DNA of 44,113 nucleotides, taken from positions 5,766,982 to 5,811,094 of the forward strand of contig NC_049997.1 of NCBI RefSeq assembly GCF_000003815.2, written 5' to 3'. Within the stretch, counting starts at the first letter, position 1. Every line of letters starts with the position of its first letter. Below, piece by piece: positions 21,169 to 30,435 of this stretch. Under the pieces are notes generated by a model, which did no database searches, was not told the origin of the DNA, and saw nothing but the letters and a program-made list of their open reading frames with translations. Source of the DNA: Branchiostoma floridae (Eukaryota; Chordata; Leptocardii; Amphioxiformes; Branchiostomatidae). Both the position numbers and the translations under genes were made by a program.

Positions 21169-21775
21169 NNNNNNNNNNNNNNNNNNNNNNNNNNNNNNNN
21201 NNNNNNNNNNNNNNNNNNNNNNNNNNNNNNNNNNNNNNNNNNNNNNNNNNNNNNNNNNNNNNNNNNNNNNNNNNNNNNNNNNNNNNNNNNNNNNNNNNNN
21301 NNNNNNNNNNNNNNNNNNNNNNNNNNNNNNNNNNNNNNNNNNNNNNNNNNNNNNNNNNNNNNNNNNNNNNNNNNNNNNNNNNNNNNNNNNNNNNNNNNNN
21401 NNNNNNNNNNNNNNNNNNNNNNNNNNNNNNNNNNNNNNNNNNNNNNNNNNNNNNNNNNNNNNNNNNNNNNNNNNNNNNNNNNNNNNNNNNNNNNNNNNNN
21501 NNNNNNNNNNNNNNNNNNNNNNNNNNNNNNNNNNNNNNNNNNNNNNNNNNNNNNNNNNNNNNNNNNNNNNNNNNNNNNNNNNNNNNNNNNNNNNNNNNNN
21601 NNNNNNNNNNNNNNNNNNNNNNNNNNNNNNNNNNNNNNNNNNNNNNNNNNNNNNNNNNNNNNNNNNNNNNNNNNNNNNNNNNNNNNNNNNNNNNNNNNNN
21701 NNNNNNNNNNNNNNNNNNNNNNNNNNNNNNNNNNNNNNNNNNNNNNNNNNNNNNNNNNNNNNNNNNNNNNNNNNN
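21169..21775. other. assembly gap (607 N)
   Basis: Run of N. Open frames crossing it are artefacts. Confidence 0.99.
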
Positions 21776-21954
21776 GGTATGGTACTAGCTTGTATTTTAC
21801 GTCTTAATATCGTTCAGATGGGCTTTCTATTTTGCCAGGGTTTTTTTTTTATTTGTCCGCCAGTTTGGAAAAAAAAGTTGAAAGCCTAAAATACGTCTAA
21901 TACTAGTAAACATTACTGGTAAGCACCAATACGGGAAAATATTTTGTATAATGA

Positions 21955-22130
21955 TAAATGTTTTATTGCAAATTCATGCCCATGGGGCTGATATTGCAAG
22001 AGAAGAAAGACTAAATACATTAAATGAATAGATTGATATGATAGCGTTAAGTGCATTTGTAGTAAGGAACATGTAGACAGTGGAAGAAGTGAAAATAGTT
22101 AGATAGTAAAAGTGGCACCAATGTAGTAGT
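21955..22130 (-). mobile_element. LINE 3' terminal fragment
   Basis: TTTTATTGCAAATTCATGCC followed by CATGGGGCTG resembles the 3' ends at 28194, 34330 and 38371. It carries no coding part. Confidence 0.5.
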
Positions 22131-22140
22131 AGACTAGTTG

Positions 22141-22636
22141 AAGCCAGAAACCAGTCTACCACACTAGCGTCACTTTAGCTTAGTGAATCTCTTGAATAGA
22201 AATAAAAGACTTCTTGCCTGTGATACCAATTTTTTTACGATATTTTGTCACTTCAATTCTTGATACAACGTTTATGGTGTCTATTTTGATTTGATTTAAG
22301 ATATATCCATCTTGTCTTTTATAACCCATCTTGTTTGCGCCCATCTCATTTCACTGACAAAAAGAAAACAGTTCTAACATCACAAAACCCACACATAATA
22401 GAAAAGGTGGGATCTTTCGTCTTCCACTGTCTTCGAAAAAGGAGTCGAACCCAATAACCCAGGATCTAGTAGAGTTAGCTTTTACTAGCTTTAGACGAGT
22501 AGACACTTGTGATATTGTTTTTTTACACTGTTCGAAACTTTTATGTTACCTTCAATTAGCTCACGGCCAAGAATTTGCAATAAACTTTACAGTATGTAGG
22601 GATGTCATCCATAAACTTTCCTAGCGGTGGCCACAT
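22141..22636. mobile_element. right part of ATGGATGTCATCCAT-family element
   Basis: It shares with 26241-26790 the blocks CCAGTCTACCACAC, TATTTTGTCACTTC, ACAACGTTTATGGT and a right end GGATGTCATCCATAAACTTT..GGTGGCCACA. The left end is not visible because a LINE tail and a gap occupy the expected place. A tRNA-like piece lies at 22436-22500. Confidence 0.6.
22436..22500 (-). mobile_element. tRNA-like SINE fragment
   Basis: The minus strand has TTGGGTTCGACTCC, a B-box-like sequence, preceded by CTAACTCTACTAGATCCTGG. No complete cloverleaf is evident. Confidence 0.35.
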
Positions 22637-22920
22637 ACATCAAACCTGTTTCCAACCACAGTCCACCTGGTACTAATCACCCCACATCTGCGAGCTGTCT
22701 CCAACAAGTGTCCCCTGTCAGGGCGGCCGCGACAAGGCTACATTTTCCTCCGCACGTTAATTCAATTATCTCCGTCTGAATCGGCAGAAAATGACAGTTA
22801 GGAGGGTGTAATGTACGTTTTGACCATGACAAATCCCGGATCCGTGTTTCTCCGCCCTGTTTACGCCATAAGAGGTCAACAGATATGGTTCTTATCAATA
22901 TCGACTAGATGGTGGGGGAC
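22637..22920. other. CpG-containing unique non-coding segment
   Basis: GC-richer than its flanks, including GGGCGGCCGCGACA at about 22719. No exon is recognised. It could be regulatory. Confidence 0.3.
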
Positions 22921-23050
22921 TGATTTGATTTGATTTAATTTATTCGGCTGTATAGTGAGAAATACAGCGGGGCTACCCAACTAGCCGGAGGCTATTATAA
23001 AGGATCATAAAGGGTTAGCCCTGGTAACTGGACAATAATACAATTCTTTG
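22921..23050 (-). mobile_element. LINE/SINE 3' tail with (TTTGA)n
   Basis: TGATTTGATTTGATTTAATT leads into TTCGGCTGTATAGTGAGAAA and a GC-rich ACCCAACTAGCCGGAGGCTA segment. This is the same layout of simple repeat plus 3' end as at 8421 and 23270. Confidence 0.5.
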
Positions 23051-23169
23051 CAAGTTAGTTTCTTCTTAGTTATTTTGGAAACTGCTGTATTCTAGAGTTC
23101 AATGATCGAATCAAATAATCCAATGTCAAAATACCAACAAACCTATGTAATGTCATGCCTTTTTCGAAT

Positions 23170-23268
23170 TAACACGCACAGACACACTTGCACACACATA
23201 CATATATGCACCCATATACATATACTCACGTGCACACACACATATACACACGCACACACATACACATG
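23170..23268. repeat. degenerate CA/CATA array
   Basis: Alternating purine-pyrimidine CA and CATATA units. Confidence 0.85.
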
Positions 23269-23400
23269 CTTGTTTGTTTGTTTGTTTGTTTGTTTGTTTG
23301 TTTGTTTGTTTGTTCATTCTTTATTTAACCAGGGTAAGAAGCATATCGCCTGACGGCGTTTTTTAAAGCCACCTGGGAGGAGATCCCCGAACTTAAGTCA
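23269..23400 (-). mobile_element. LINE 3' end with (TGTT)n tail
   Basis: A perfect (TGTT)n array at 23270-23314 leads directly into TTCATTCTTTATTTAACCAG then GGTAAGAAGCATA and CACCTGGGAGGAGATCCC. A tetranucleotide tail next to TTTATTTAACCAGGG is a common 3' end of CR1/L2-like elements. Confidence 0.6.
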
Positions 23401-23596
23401 TACATAAAGTTTAAAAAAATTAACTTCAATAAATAATCATACATAAAGTTTTATAAAACCAAATTACTTAACTAACAGAAGCATAAAGATTGTACAAAAC
23501 CAGATGTAACTTAGATAACATAAAATCATACTGCCGAACGAGTGAATCAAAAGTTTAACTTAAATATGAGATAACACAGGAAACGTAACAAAGGGA
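23401..23596. other. AT-rich non-coding
   Basis: Contains a repeated CATACATAAAGTTTAAA-like phrase (about 23398 and 23440), possibly part of the LINE 3' region. Confidence 0.35.
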
Positions 23597-23876
23597 CACG
23601 TATGCACACGTACACTCAAACACGCGCTCACTCACACACACACACACACATGCATACGGTATGCATACGTACACTCAAACACGCGCTCACACACACACAC
23701 ACACACACACACATGCATACGGTATGCATACGTACACTCAAACACGCGCTCACACACACACACACACACACACACACATGCATACGGTGTGCATACGTAC
23801 ACTCAAACACGCGCTCACACACACACACACATGCATACGGTATGTATACGTACACTCAAACACGCGCGCACACATA
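23597..23876. repeat. composite CA minisatellite, five copies
   Basis: Five units of ~46-62 bp each combine CGTACACTCAAACACGCGCT, a variable (CA)n block and a palindromic ATGCATACGGTATGCATAC. Unit length varies mainly through (CA)n. The long Thr/His-rich open frames here are by-products. Confidence 0.9.
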
Positions 23877-24046
23877 GCCTGGTATCCAGCCGTAATATAG
23901 CTTCCGAGTCTCTTCTTTCACACACACACACATACACAAACCAACCCTCCAGCCTGCCTTGTGCTGAAGAAGTATAAAAGACAAACTAATCCCGAGAGGA
24001 AGTGAACCTACAGGAGAGAAGTGTGGGAGGCTAAATGAGCCTCTAA

Positions 24047-24778
24047 GGTGACCTCACCTTTCACATTGAGAAGATAAATCTGGTTCATCCCACGTGGAGG
24101 GGTTTCAGCAATGGATATCCGTACTTTGGCATTACCTATCCCATGGATACGCATGGCCATCTGAAGTCAAGGAAGGATACAGAACAAGATTTTGAGCAAT
24201 GGTGGTCGTACAATTCTTGTATAAGTTAAACAAACTCACTATCTTGTCGGTTTTAAGGTGCTTTGAGTGTGAATGAATGATTGGTTGGTCGATTGGGTTG
24301 GTTGGTGGGATGGTTGATTGGTTGGTTGGTTGGTTGATAGGTTGGCCAGTTGGTTGGTTGATAGGTGGGTGACGTGGGTCGGTTCATTGGTTGGTGGGTT
24401 GTCTGGCTGGTTGATCGGTTAGTTATTGGTTTGGTTGGTTGATCAATTGGGTTGATCGGTGGGTTGGTTGATCAGTTGGTCGGTCGGTCCGTTTGTTGGT
24501 TGGTTGATCTGTTGGTCGGTTGGTTGGCTGGTTGATTGATTAATAGGTTGGTTGGTGATTGGCTGGTTGCTTTGTTGTTCAGTTGGCTGGTAGGTCGTTT
24601 GGTTGGTTGATGGATTGGTTGGTTGATCGGTTGATTAGTTGATCGGTTGAGTTGATATTTGGTGACCTCATCTTTCACATTGAGAAACCTCACCTTTCAC
24701 ATTGAGAAGATAAATCTGGTCCAGCCCACGTGGAGGGGTTTCAGCAATGGATATCCGTACTTTGGCATTACCTATCCC
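24047..24778. repeat. direct repeats flanking a GGTT minisatellite
   Basis: A ~95-bp segment (24047-24142) with CACCTTTCACATTGAGAAG and GTGGAGGGGTTTCAGCAATG recurs almost identically at 24687-24778. The second copy has an extra partial unit at 24661-24686. Between them lies a degenerate GGTTGGTT array (about 24275-24655). Confidence 0.85.
24275..24655. repeat. degenerate (GGTT)n/(GGTTGATT)n minisatellite
   Basis: About 380 bp of G/T-rich units such as GGTTGGTTGATCGGT on the plus strand. Confidence 0.9.
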
Positions 24779-24784
24779 TGGTGT

Positions 24785-25010
24785 AACGCTAGTTCACCTT
24801 TATCCACGGGTAACCTATATCCGTTGTTTCTAGCAAAAAAACAGAGTACTGTACTTATGGACATCATTTCGACGGACGGTGGTTTAAAATTGAACAATTG
24901 TGAAAATGTTGCAATTCGAAAACACCGTCCATTTACTTGATGTCCCTAGATACCCTCTGTTTAGAGACAACGGATATAGGTTACCCCGCGGATAAAGGTG
25001 AATTAGCGTT
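24785..25010. mobile_element. inverted-repeat MITE, well-preserved copy
   Basis: The termini AACGCTAGTTCACCTTTATC..GGTAACCTATATCCGTTGT and their inverse (ACAACGGATATAGGTTACC..GATAAAGGTGAATTAGCGTT) give ~44-bp inverted repeats. TA, or TAA/TTA, borders the ends, consistent with Tc1/mariner or PIF/Harbinger. The interior has a second inverted pair around GGACGGTGGTTT. Other copies are at 9254 and 12105. Confidence 0.85.
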
Positions 25011-25139
25011 ATCGCTCACTTCTGCACGATAAAAGCGCCTTGTATGTGTTTTATATGCTTTTGTAATACTTTCATCATAACACCATCTAAGTACAGTTAC
25101 TTATGTGTTTTGGTCTCTATTCCGTCCAGACATGTGTAC

Positions 25140-25222
25140 CTAACGTAAGAAAGGAGTGGAACAGTCTCCTGGTTCCCGGAACTCGAAGCCGCTAGACCAC
25201 AAAACCACTACTCCAAAAGCTC
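25140..25222 (-). mobile_element. possible tRNA-like SINE head
   Basis: The minus strand has TGTGGTCTAGCGGCTTCGAG then TTCCGGGAACCAGGAG, which resembles a tRNA A-box region fused to a T-arm. The match is short and may be fortuitous. Confidence 0.3.
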
Positions 25223-25329
25223 AGAGCCTTTGGCATGGTCATCTTGGCGGCGCTTAAATCGCGCTTACTTGATATGATTTCTCTCTCTATTCACAATTTT
25301 TTAAATGAAAATGTAGTAATATTGCTTGA

Positions 25330-25540
25330 AGAAAGAAATCTCAATTTCTCTTATTCAAATACAATTCAATCTCTACAACTGGATAAAAAAACGGATATTT
25401 ACTTCCGGACATTTCGAGTGACCTCCATCACTCTTCATCAGCAAAAGCAGAAGGATAACCTTCTTATTTATATATTGCTTACCTGGATGTCTAACCTTCA
25501 TAAACGTCTCAATTTCTCTTATTCCACAAGCCTTAGGTCT
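25330..25540 (-). mobile_element. Penelope-like retroelement remnant (candidate)
   Basis: It contains a 17-nt direct repeat CTCAATTTCTCTTATTC (25340-25356 and 25508-25524, period 168) bracketing a hammerhead-like fold. Penelope-like elements carry hammerhead motifs in terminal repeats that often lie in tandem. No reverse transcriptase or GIY-YIG coding is seen, and the sequence to the right ends in a gap. The family assignment is inference. Confidence 0.4.
25408..25491 (-). ncRNA. hammerhead ribozyme-like fold
   Basis: Read on the minus strand from 25491: stem III GACAU (25491-25487) is followed by C17 at 25486, making an AUC cleavage triplet. Stem I is CAGG(85-82)/UUUG(45-42) and AGCA(79-76)/UGCU(49-46), with a UA bulge. 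It extends as GAAGG(63-59)/CCUUC(54-50) with loop UUAU. The core CUGAUGA occupies 25441-25435. Stem II is GAGUGA(33-28)/UCACUC(21-16) with loop UGGAGG. Then come GAA (15-13) and AUGUC (12-08), which closes stem III with five pairs. All conserved core bases are present. One extra A (25434) lies between CUGAUGA and stem II. Activity is unproven. Confidence 0.6.
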
Positions 25541-25702
25541 CTCCTAGAAAAAAGTTTTGCTTTTCTGGAATGGCTCCTAGCAGCCCCATGGCACGCGTGC
25601 CAGGTCTTACCCCCTGTACAGAGGATTTCCCTAAGAAAGACGTTAATCCTTGAAGAACGACATGTCTCCAGTCCGCCTGTGAAGCTTGCTATGATACCGA
25701 AA
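25541..25702. other. unclassified non-coding before gap
   Basis: No recognisable element. It may belong to the same retroelement. Confidence 0.3.
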
Positions 25703-26005
25703 NNNNNNNNNNNNNNNNNNNNNNNNNNNNNNNNNNNNNNNNNNNNNNNNNNNNNNNNNNNNNNNNNNNNNNNNNNNNNNNNNNNNNNNNNNNNNNNNNN
25801 NNNNNNNNNNNNNNNNNNNNNNNNNNNNNNNNNNNNNNNNNNNNNNNNNNNNNNNNNNNNNNNNNNNNNNNNNNNNNNNNNNNNNNNNNNNNNNNNNNNN
25901 NNNNNNNNNNNNNNNNNNNNNNNNNNNNNNNNNNNNNNNNNNNNNNNNNNNNNNNNNNNNNNNNNNNNNNNNNNNNNNNNNNNNNNNNNNNNNNNNNNNN
26001 NNNNN
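25703..26005. other. assembly gap (303 N)
   Basis: Run of N. Confidence 0.99.
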
Positions 26006-26240
26006 ACATATACCTTATTGGTCAGGAAGACAGAGGGGGGTTAGAAAAACAAGTAATTCGACACTCGTTGCCACAGCTGTGTTGAGAGTTCGGAACCAAC
26101 TTTAATTGTTGTACAAAACGTTCTACAATCTCCACTTTTGTCCCCTGATCCCAGAGTATTGCGGTAATTCTACACGCCAGAAAGCTGTAATTTTGTACAT
26201 TGTGAAAGGCTTCCCTCGTCCGCATTGTTTTGACTATTAA

Positions 26241-26790
26241 AGGCCACAGCAAGTAAATGTTATAGATGGCATCAGCGCCCTCAAAACATTTCGTCTGATG
26301 TCGGGGGGTGGGGGACTATTTTACTTCTTTTGAGATGGTCAACATGACGAAAAAGTACTAAAATTGGAACTTATGTTGTGTTATACTATAGCGAGGCAGT
26401 ACCACTATAGACATGAACGTAGTTGCCAACTTGGTACAATGTAAGTGATACCAGTCTACCACACGAGTGTCACTTTTACTACACCAGCACACTTCTTGAA
26501 TTAATTGATGGACGGCCACTCTCACGAGTATGGCAAGTCTACATGTTTACAGTTGCAGTTCTACTTTGACGGGCCTTTTTTATTAATTACTAGTACCTGT
26601 TTGCTGAGGTACGCTATTTTGTCACTTCCTTGTTACAACGTTTATGGTCTCTTTTGTGAAAACTCAGTCATCTTGCTTTTTTTCTTATTCTTTTCTCTAC
26701 TATTCTTGTCTCTGTTCTTTTCTCGCCATATCTTACTATTTTTGCAGTCGTGAGGGGATACCATCCATAAAATTTACTTGCTGTGACCTA
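26241..26790. mobile_element. TIR element of the ATGGATGTCATCCAT family, complete
   Basis: The left end AGGCCACAGCAAGTAAATG then TTATAGATGGCATC is matched in inverted form by GATACCATCCATAAAATTTA then CTTGCTGTGACCT at 26757-26790. The interior shares blocks with 22141-22636. It is 550 bp with no transposase. Confidence 0.75.
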
Positions 26791-27532
26791 ACGGTTATTC
26801 CAACCAGGTGCGTAACATCTGGAGTTTGGGGCGTCTGGGGAAAGGAGCAATATTGTGTCCTTCTATTCACGATATGTACCATCGTCAAGATCCATCCGTG
26901 TATTCAAGAAGATAGCACAAGATACCGTGGAATTGTTTTGTTTTTTTAGAACATCAATATGAGGTTCTGCATGGGGGTTCCGACTACTGAGGAAGAAAAT
27001 TACGCATATTTACCCTGCAAATAACATGAATCAAACGGCTTTTCCAGCGAAATATATGGGAAATCAAAATAGGCTGCATACACCGTACGGAAAGGAGCAT
27101 GCAGGCCCTCCAATATGTGTCCACGTTTCTGAATTCGAAGAACATAAAAATGAATAAATTCAGTATTCTTCTGTGTTTTTCAAGTCACCGTTCACCCAAA
27201 TACACCACAATATACTGAGAAGGGAAACAGAGGTCATTGTACGAGTACATGTTGGTAGACGCAACACAATTTATTTCCAACTGTTCCTTCGCAAATAAGA
27301 TGATATGCAATGGGGTGAAGTCTGCCATCTCCGACTGGCTGCCTTCAATACCCTGGTTCAAAGCCCTGTTTGGTTCATGGCTATCTAAGCTCTGCTTGGC
27401 TCCTGACAGAAGCAGAAATAAAAAGAAATGAAAAGCAAAAACAATATGTCTTCCCCTATCTTAGAAAATAAAATCAACCAAACAATCCAGTCACTGTGGT
27501 CTAAACTTGATGTACGAGACTGTACAAACCAA
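26791..27532. other. non-coding, no recognised feature
   Basis: No recognised exon or repeat. Confidence 0.4.
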
Positions 27533-27792
27533 AGGTCACAGGTCACAGCTCCATAATGACCAGAGCCATGCAGGTAGAAAACACACTTTCCTGCTTTTTA
27601 TTTCCGTCCAACTATCAGAATCAGATAAGGGGAAGTGCGTGGGACGTGGAGTGGACAGGACGGATACTACATAACACTTACGTGTGTCAGGAACCCTGGA
27701 AGCCATATTGAAGACGTTTTAACACTGACCTTTGTGACCTGACCGGGGAAGCGCCTGGGACGTTGGCAGTCAAGGTGCGTGACCTCTGAACT
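27533..27792. promoter_or_regulatory. cluster of nuclear-receptor direct-repeat motifs
   Basis: A perfect DR1 AGGTCACAGGTCA is at 27533-27545. A DR3 on the minus strand (TGACCTTTGTGACCT) is at 27726-27740. A minus-strand DR1 (TGACCTCTGAACT) is at 27780-27792, next to TCAAGGTGC (27770). These match RXR-heterodimer/HNF4-type half-site layouts. The interpretation is motif-based only. Confidence 0.35.
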
Positions 27793-28193
27793 CTGGGGAG
27801 ACAGACAAAACGCCTGGATGTCGTCAGTTGTCCATCATTCAGGACCCCCATCCGTTCCTAAAGTCGGATTTATTACATTGAAATGAATTCAGACCTCTAT
27901 TGTACATTTTTACCACACTGGGTTAAGTACAGGTCAAAACAAAACATGTTCAAAGTTGATAAATACAAGGCACACTGTATAATAGCTGAGATTCAACTTC
28001 TACTAACATTTAGTTAATGAAATACCAAACAATATCGATTCAATTTCTGTTCACTTTTAGTCAACAATATAACAAACAATACAAACTGAGCAAAACGTAC
28101 ATTTGTTACATGTAATGACTATCGCAATGTAATGCCGTTCGAATACTTTATATTTAGACAAGAGTCACAAGACTATGATAACAATGACAATTA
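27793..28193. other. non-coding, no recognised feature
   Basis: Nothing recognisable. Confidence 0.4.
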
Positions 28194-28330
28194 TGTTTAT
28201 TGCATATTCCTGCCCAACATGGGCTAAATGCATAGAGTTAGATAACTGAAGTAAGGTGTTAGGAGGTTACAATTTATATCATCTAAAATCTACAGAGTCT
28301 CTTCTCTCTTTTTAAAACTTGTGTAAAGGA
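28194..28330 (-). mobile_element. LINE 3' terminal fragment
   Basis: TGTTTATTGCATATTCCTGC followed by CCAACATGGGCTAAATGC resembles the ends at 21955 and 38371. Confidence 0.5.
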
Positions 28331-28689
28331 ATTTACAGAGCTTTTCCAGTACCTTGTACTTTTTAGTCGACATAATTAATGTAGGTAATGTAGCTGAACA
28401 ATTTCGTCCGGCCTAAAATGTAGTCTCGATTGATTGTACCGGCCAGTAAGGAGGAGTGGACCGCCGACAAACGAATGGACGATCATTTGAGGAGCAATTG
28501 ATATTCATAAAGAGCCTGAGAAAAAATTACATAGACCGTTACGTAACAAGTTGTGTGACTTTTGGAGACTTTGGCAGTGACTTTTGGAGAAAACCTTTTT
28601 TTGCCCGAATTTGGGCTGAAAGTCGTTGGTTGAAGTAAAAGACCCAATTCTTCAAATTCTTTGGTGTAACTCTCTTCTGTTTTAACTTG
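28331..28689. other. non-coding, no recognised feature
   Basis: Nothing recognisable. Confidence 0.4.
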
Positions 28690-29160
28690 TGCGAAATTGT
28701 GAGAGACTGTCCAGCAGTTACCCAGACCACTTCGGACGCCAACTGGACAGCGTCACACGTGCCAGACCATCGGTCATTTGGCCGGTGTCCACTTTGGGTG
28801 CGGTTAACAATGTCCAGTCGCCCTGACCATACGGCGTCGCTGCGGGGGGTCTGTCAGGTGAAGAGTGGACGAACAATAGTCGGAAACGTCAAACTTCGCT
28901 TGTCTAAATTGTTTTTCTTTTGACTGAAGGGGAGAAGTCGGCGACTGTCTACCCTCTGCTCTACACGGCACACAGGCTGGTCAATTTTCCCGGCGGGACC
29001 CCAGGGCACTCAGGCCGTCCCGCCAAGCGGCGTTGTCCGGACCCGTGTCCGTGTGAAAGCTAGCCGGAGGGGGTGCGAGGTTGTCCCCTTTGACTCGGAC
29101 CGTAATTGGGCTACTTATTGTGTCAAATGTCGGGAAACTGAACAGCTGACCACCACTGAC
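28690..29160. promoter_or_regulatory. CpG-rich segment, possible regulatory island
   Basis: It is markedly richer in G+C and CpG than its flanks. Open frames on both strands have no recognisable domain. It could be a promoter, an unrecognised exon or a degraded element. Confidence 0.25.
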
Positions 29161-29200
29161 CACAGCCAGGAAATACTGACCGTAGATTGTAGACGCAGAT

Positions 29201-29306
29201 AGTGGTCATTACGACCGCAGTGCAAGTGGTCAGTTCTCAGGAAAGGAGTGGCCCAAGTGGTCATTACGACAGCCGTGCAACAAGTGGTCAGTTCTCATGC
29301 CAAGTA
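29201..29306. repeat. two ~55-bp tandem repeats
   Basis: AAGTGGTCATTACGAC and AAGTGGTCAGTTCTCA recur in order at 29201-29255 and 29256-29306 with small differences. Confidence 0.75.
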
Positions 29307-29652
29307 AATGTAGTGTAATTTTTCCCTTAGGTTTTCCAGACATTTAGTACCATTTTCTAGAGGTCTGCCTTTTCAAGACTTGTCCTATATACAACTAGAA
29401 ATACGCATGCAGTGCGTAAAGCAAGTCGGACCAACATTTACATGTTCTTGGATAATGTGGCGATGGTCATACAAGTATGCGTGACGTTGTGTTTCATTAT
29501 CACACGTGTACGTCCTATGTTCTGTGCATTACCGATACTATTGAATATTCTACTAGTAAGTATCCACAAAACGACCAAGCAACCACCCTTGCGATCTTTC
29601 TCAAAATGCAGTTTCAACCTCTATCTATGTGCGGGGAAAACACTCGTCTATG

Positions 29653-29823
29653 AATCTCCAAGCAGATCCTACGGTAGCATAAGATAGTATCAAAAGCTGG
29701 CAGAGGAGTGAAGCCGGCTTAGGAGTGTGTTTCGCTACAAGGCAAATGGACACCTTTTGGCTGACTACACTCCTTTTCCAGTTTGGTACTATCTTATGCC
29801 ATTGTAGGATCTGCTTGGAGATT
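29653..29823. mobile_element. MITE with AATCTCCAAGCAGATC termini (copy 2)
   Basis: It is almost identical to the copy at 15886. It is flanked by the perfect 9-bp duplication TCGTCTATG (29644-29652 and 29824-29832). This target length fits Mutator-like (MULE) transposition better than hAT (8 bp). Confidence 0.85.
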
Positions 29824-29832
29824 ATCGTCTAT

Positions 29833-30354
29833 GTACCTGGCAGTACCTGAAGTGTAAGTCAAATTGGGCGAGACGTGCGATAGTTTTTATTCTTTTCTTT
29901 TGTTTTCTTTGTACTTGGTTCAAACAGGGAGTTATTTATGCGTTCTAATGTTCGATTTTGGCTCCATGAACCAACCAGGAAACAAATTTTGACAGGATTT
30001 CGAACAGAAAAACTGCGCCAAAGTTACATAATCAGTGAAAGAGCCTAAAGTTAAACATTTATAGACTAATGAGCTTTCTTCAGATTTGTATAGACTTATG
30101 TTCAACACAATTACGAATTACTATTGTGATTATTTGTCCATCAAACAAGCGCCAAGCATCAGTTTAATTCGGATTTCCCACAAAAAGGGTTTCTATAACA
30201 AGTCACTGTATTTCCGCTCGTCGCTACAGACCAATATCTCAAATAGTCAAGGGATATTTAGAAAGGTGAAATCGCAACAATTCAAACTCGCGATTCCATG
30301 GAGCAGCTTGCCCTTAGAAATTTGAGGAACGCGTTACTATTTTGCCTACTATTA
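29833..30354. other. non-coding, no recognised feature
   Basis: Nothing recognisable. Confidence 0.4.
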
Positions 30355-30435
30355 CGATCTGCTTGGAAATTGAGCCTCAAAATGCCGCAAAAACAGTAAT
30401 CAAAAGCTGACCAGTATCTGCTTGGAGCTTACAGA
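30355..30435. repeat. two degraded MITE termini
   Basis: CGATCTGCTTGGAAATTGAG (30355) and GTATCTGCTTGGAGCTTA (30415) resemble the right terminus of the 15886/29653 family, both in the same orientation. Confidence 0.5.

Noticed and set aside
21070-21807. Long open frames across runs of N (also at 19157, 25235, 36744)
   Set aside because: Most of the length is unknown bases, and the real flanks encode nothing recognisable.
23602-23877. Possible CRISPR-like array
   Set aside because: The spacers are just (CA)n of varying length and the context is eukaryotic, so it is a minisatellite.
28687-28923. Possible coding exon in the CpG-rich segment
   Set aside because: A CAGGTGAAG donor-like site exists, but no acceptor or recognisable protein. 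Left as a possible regulatory island.
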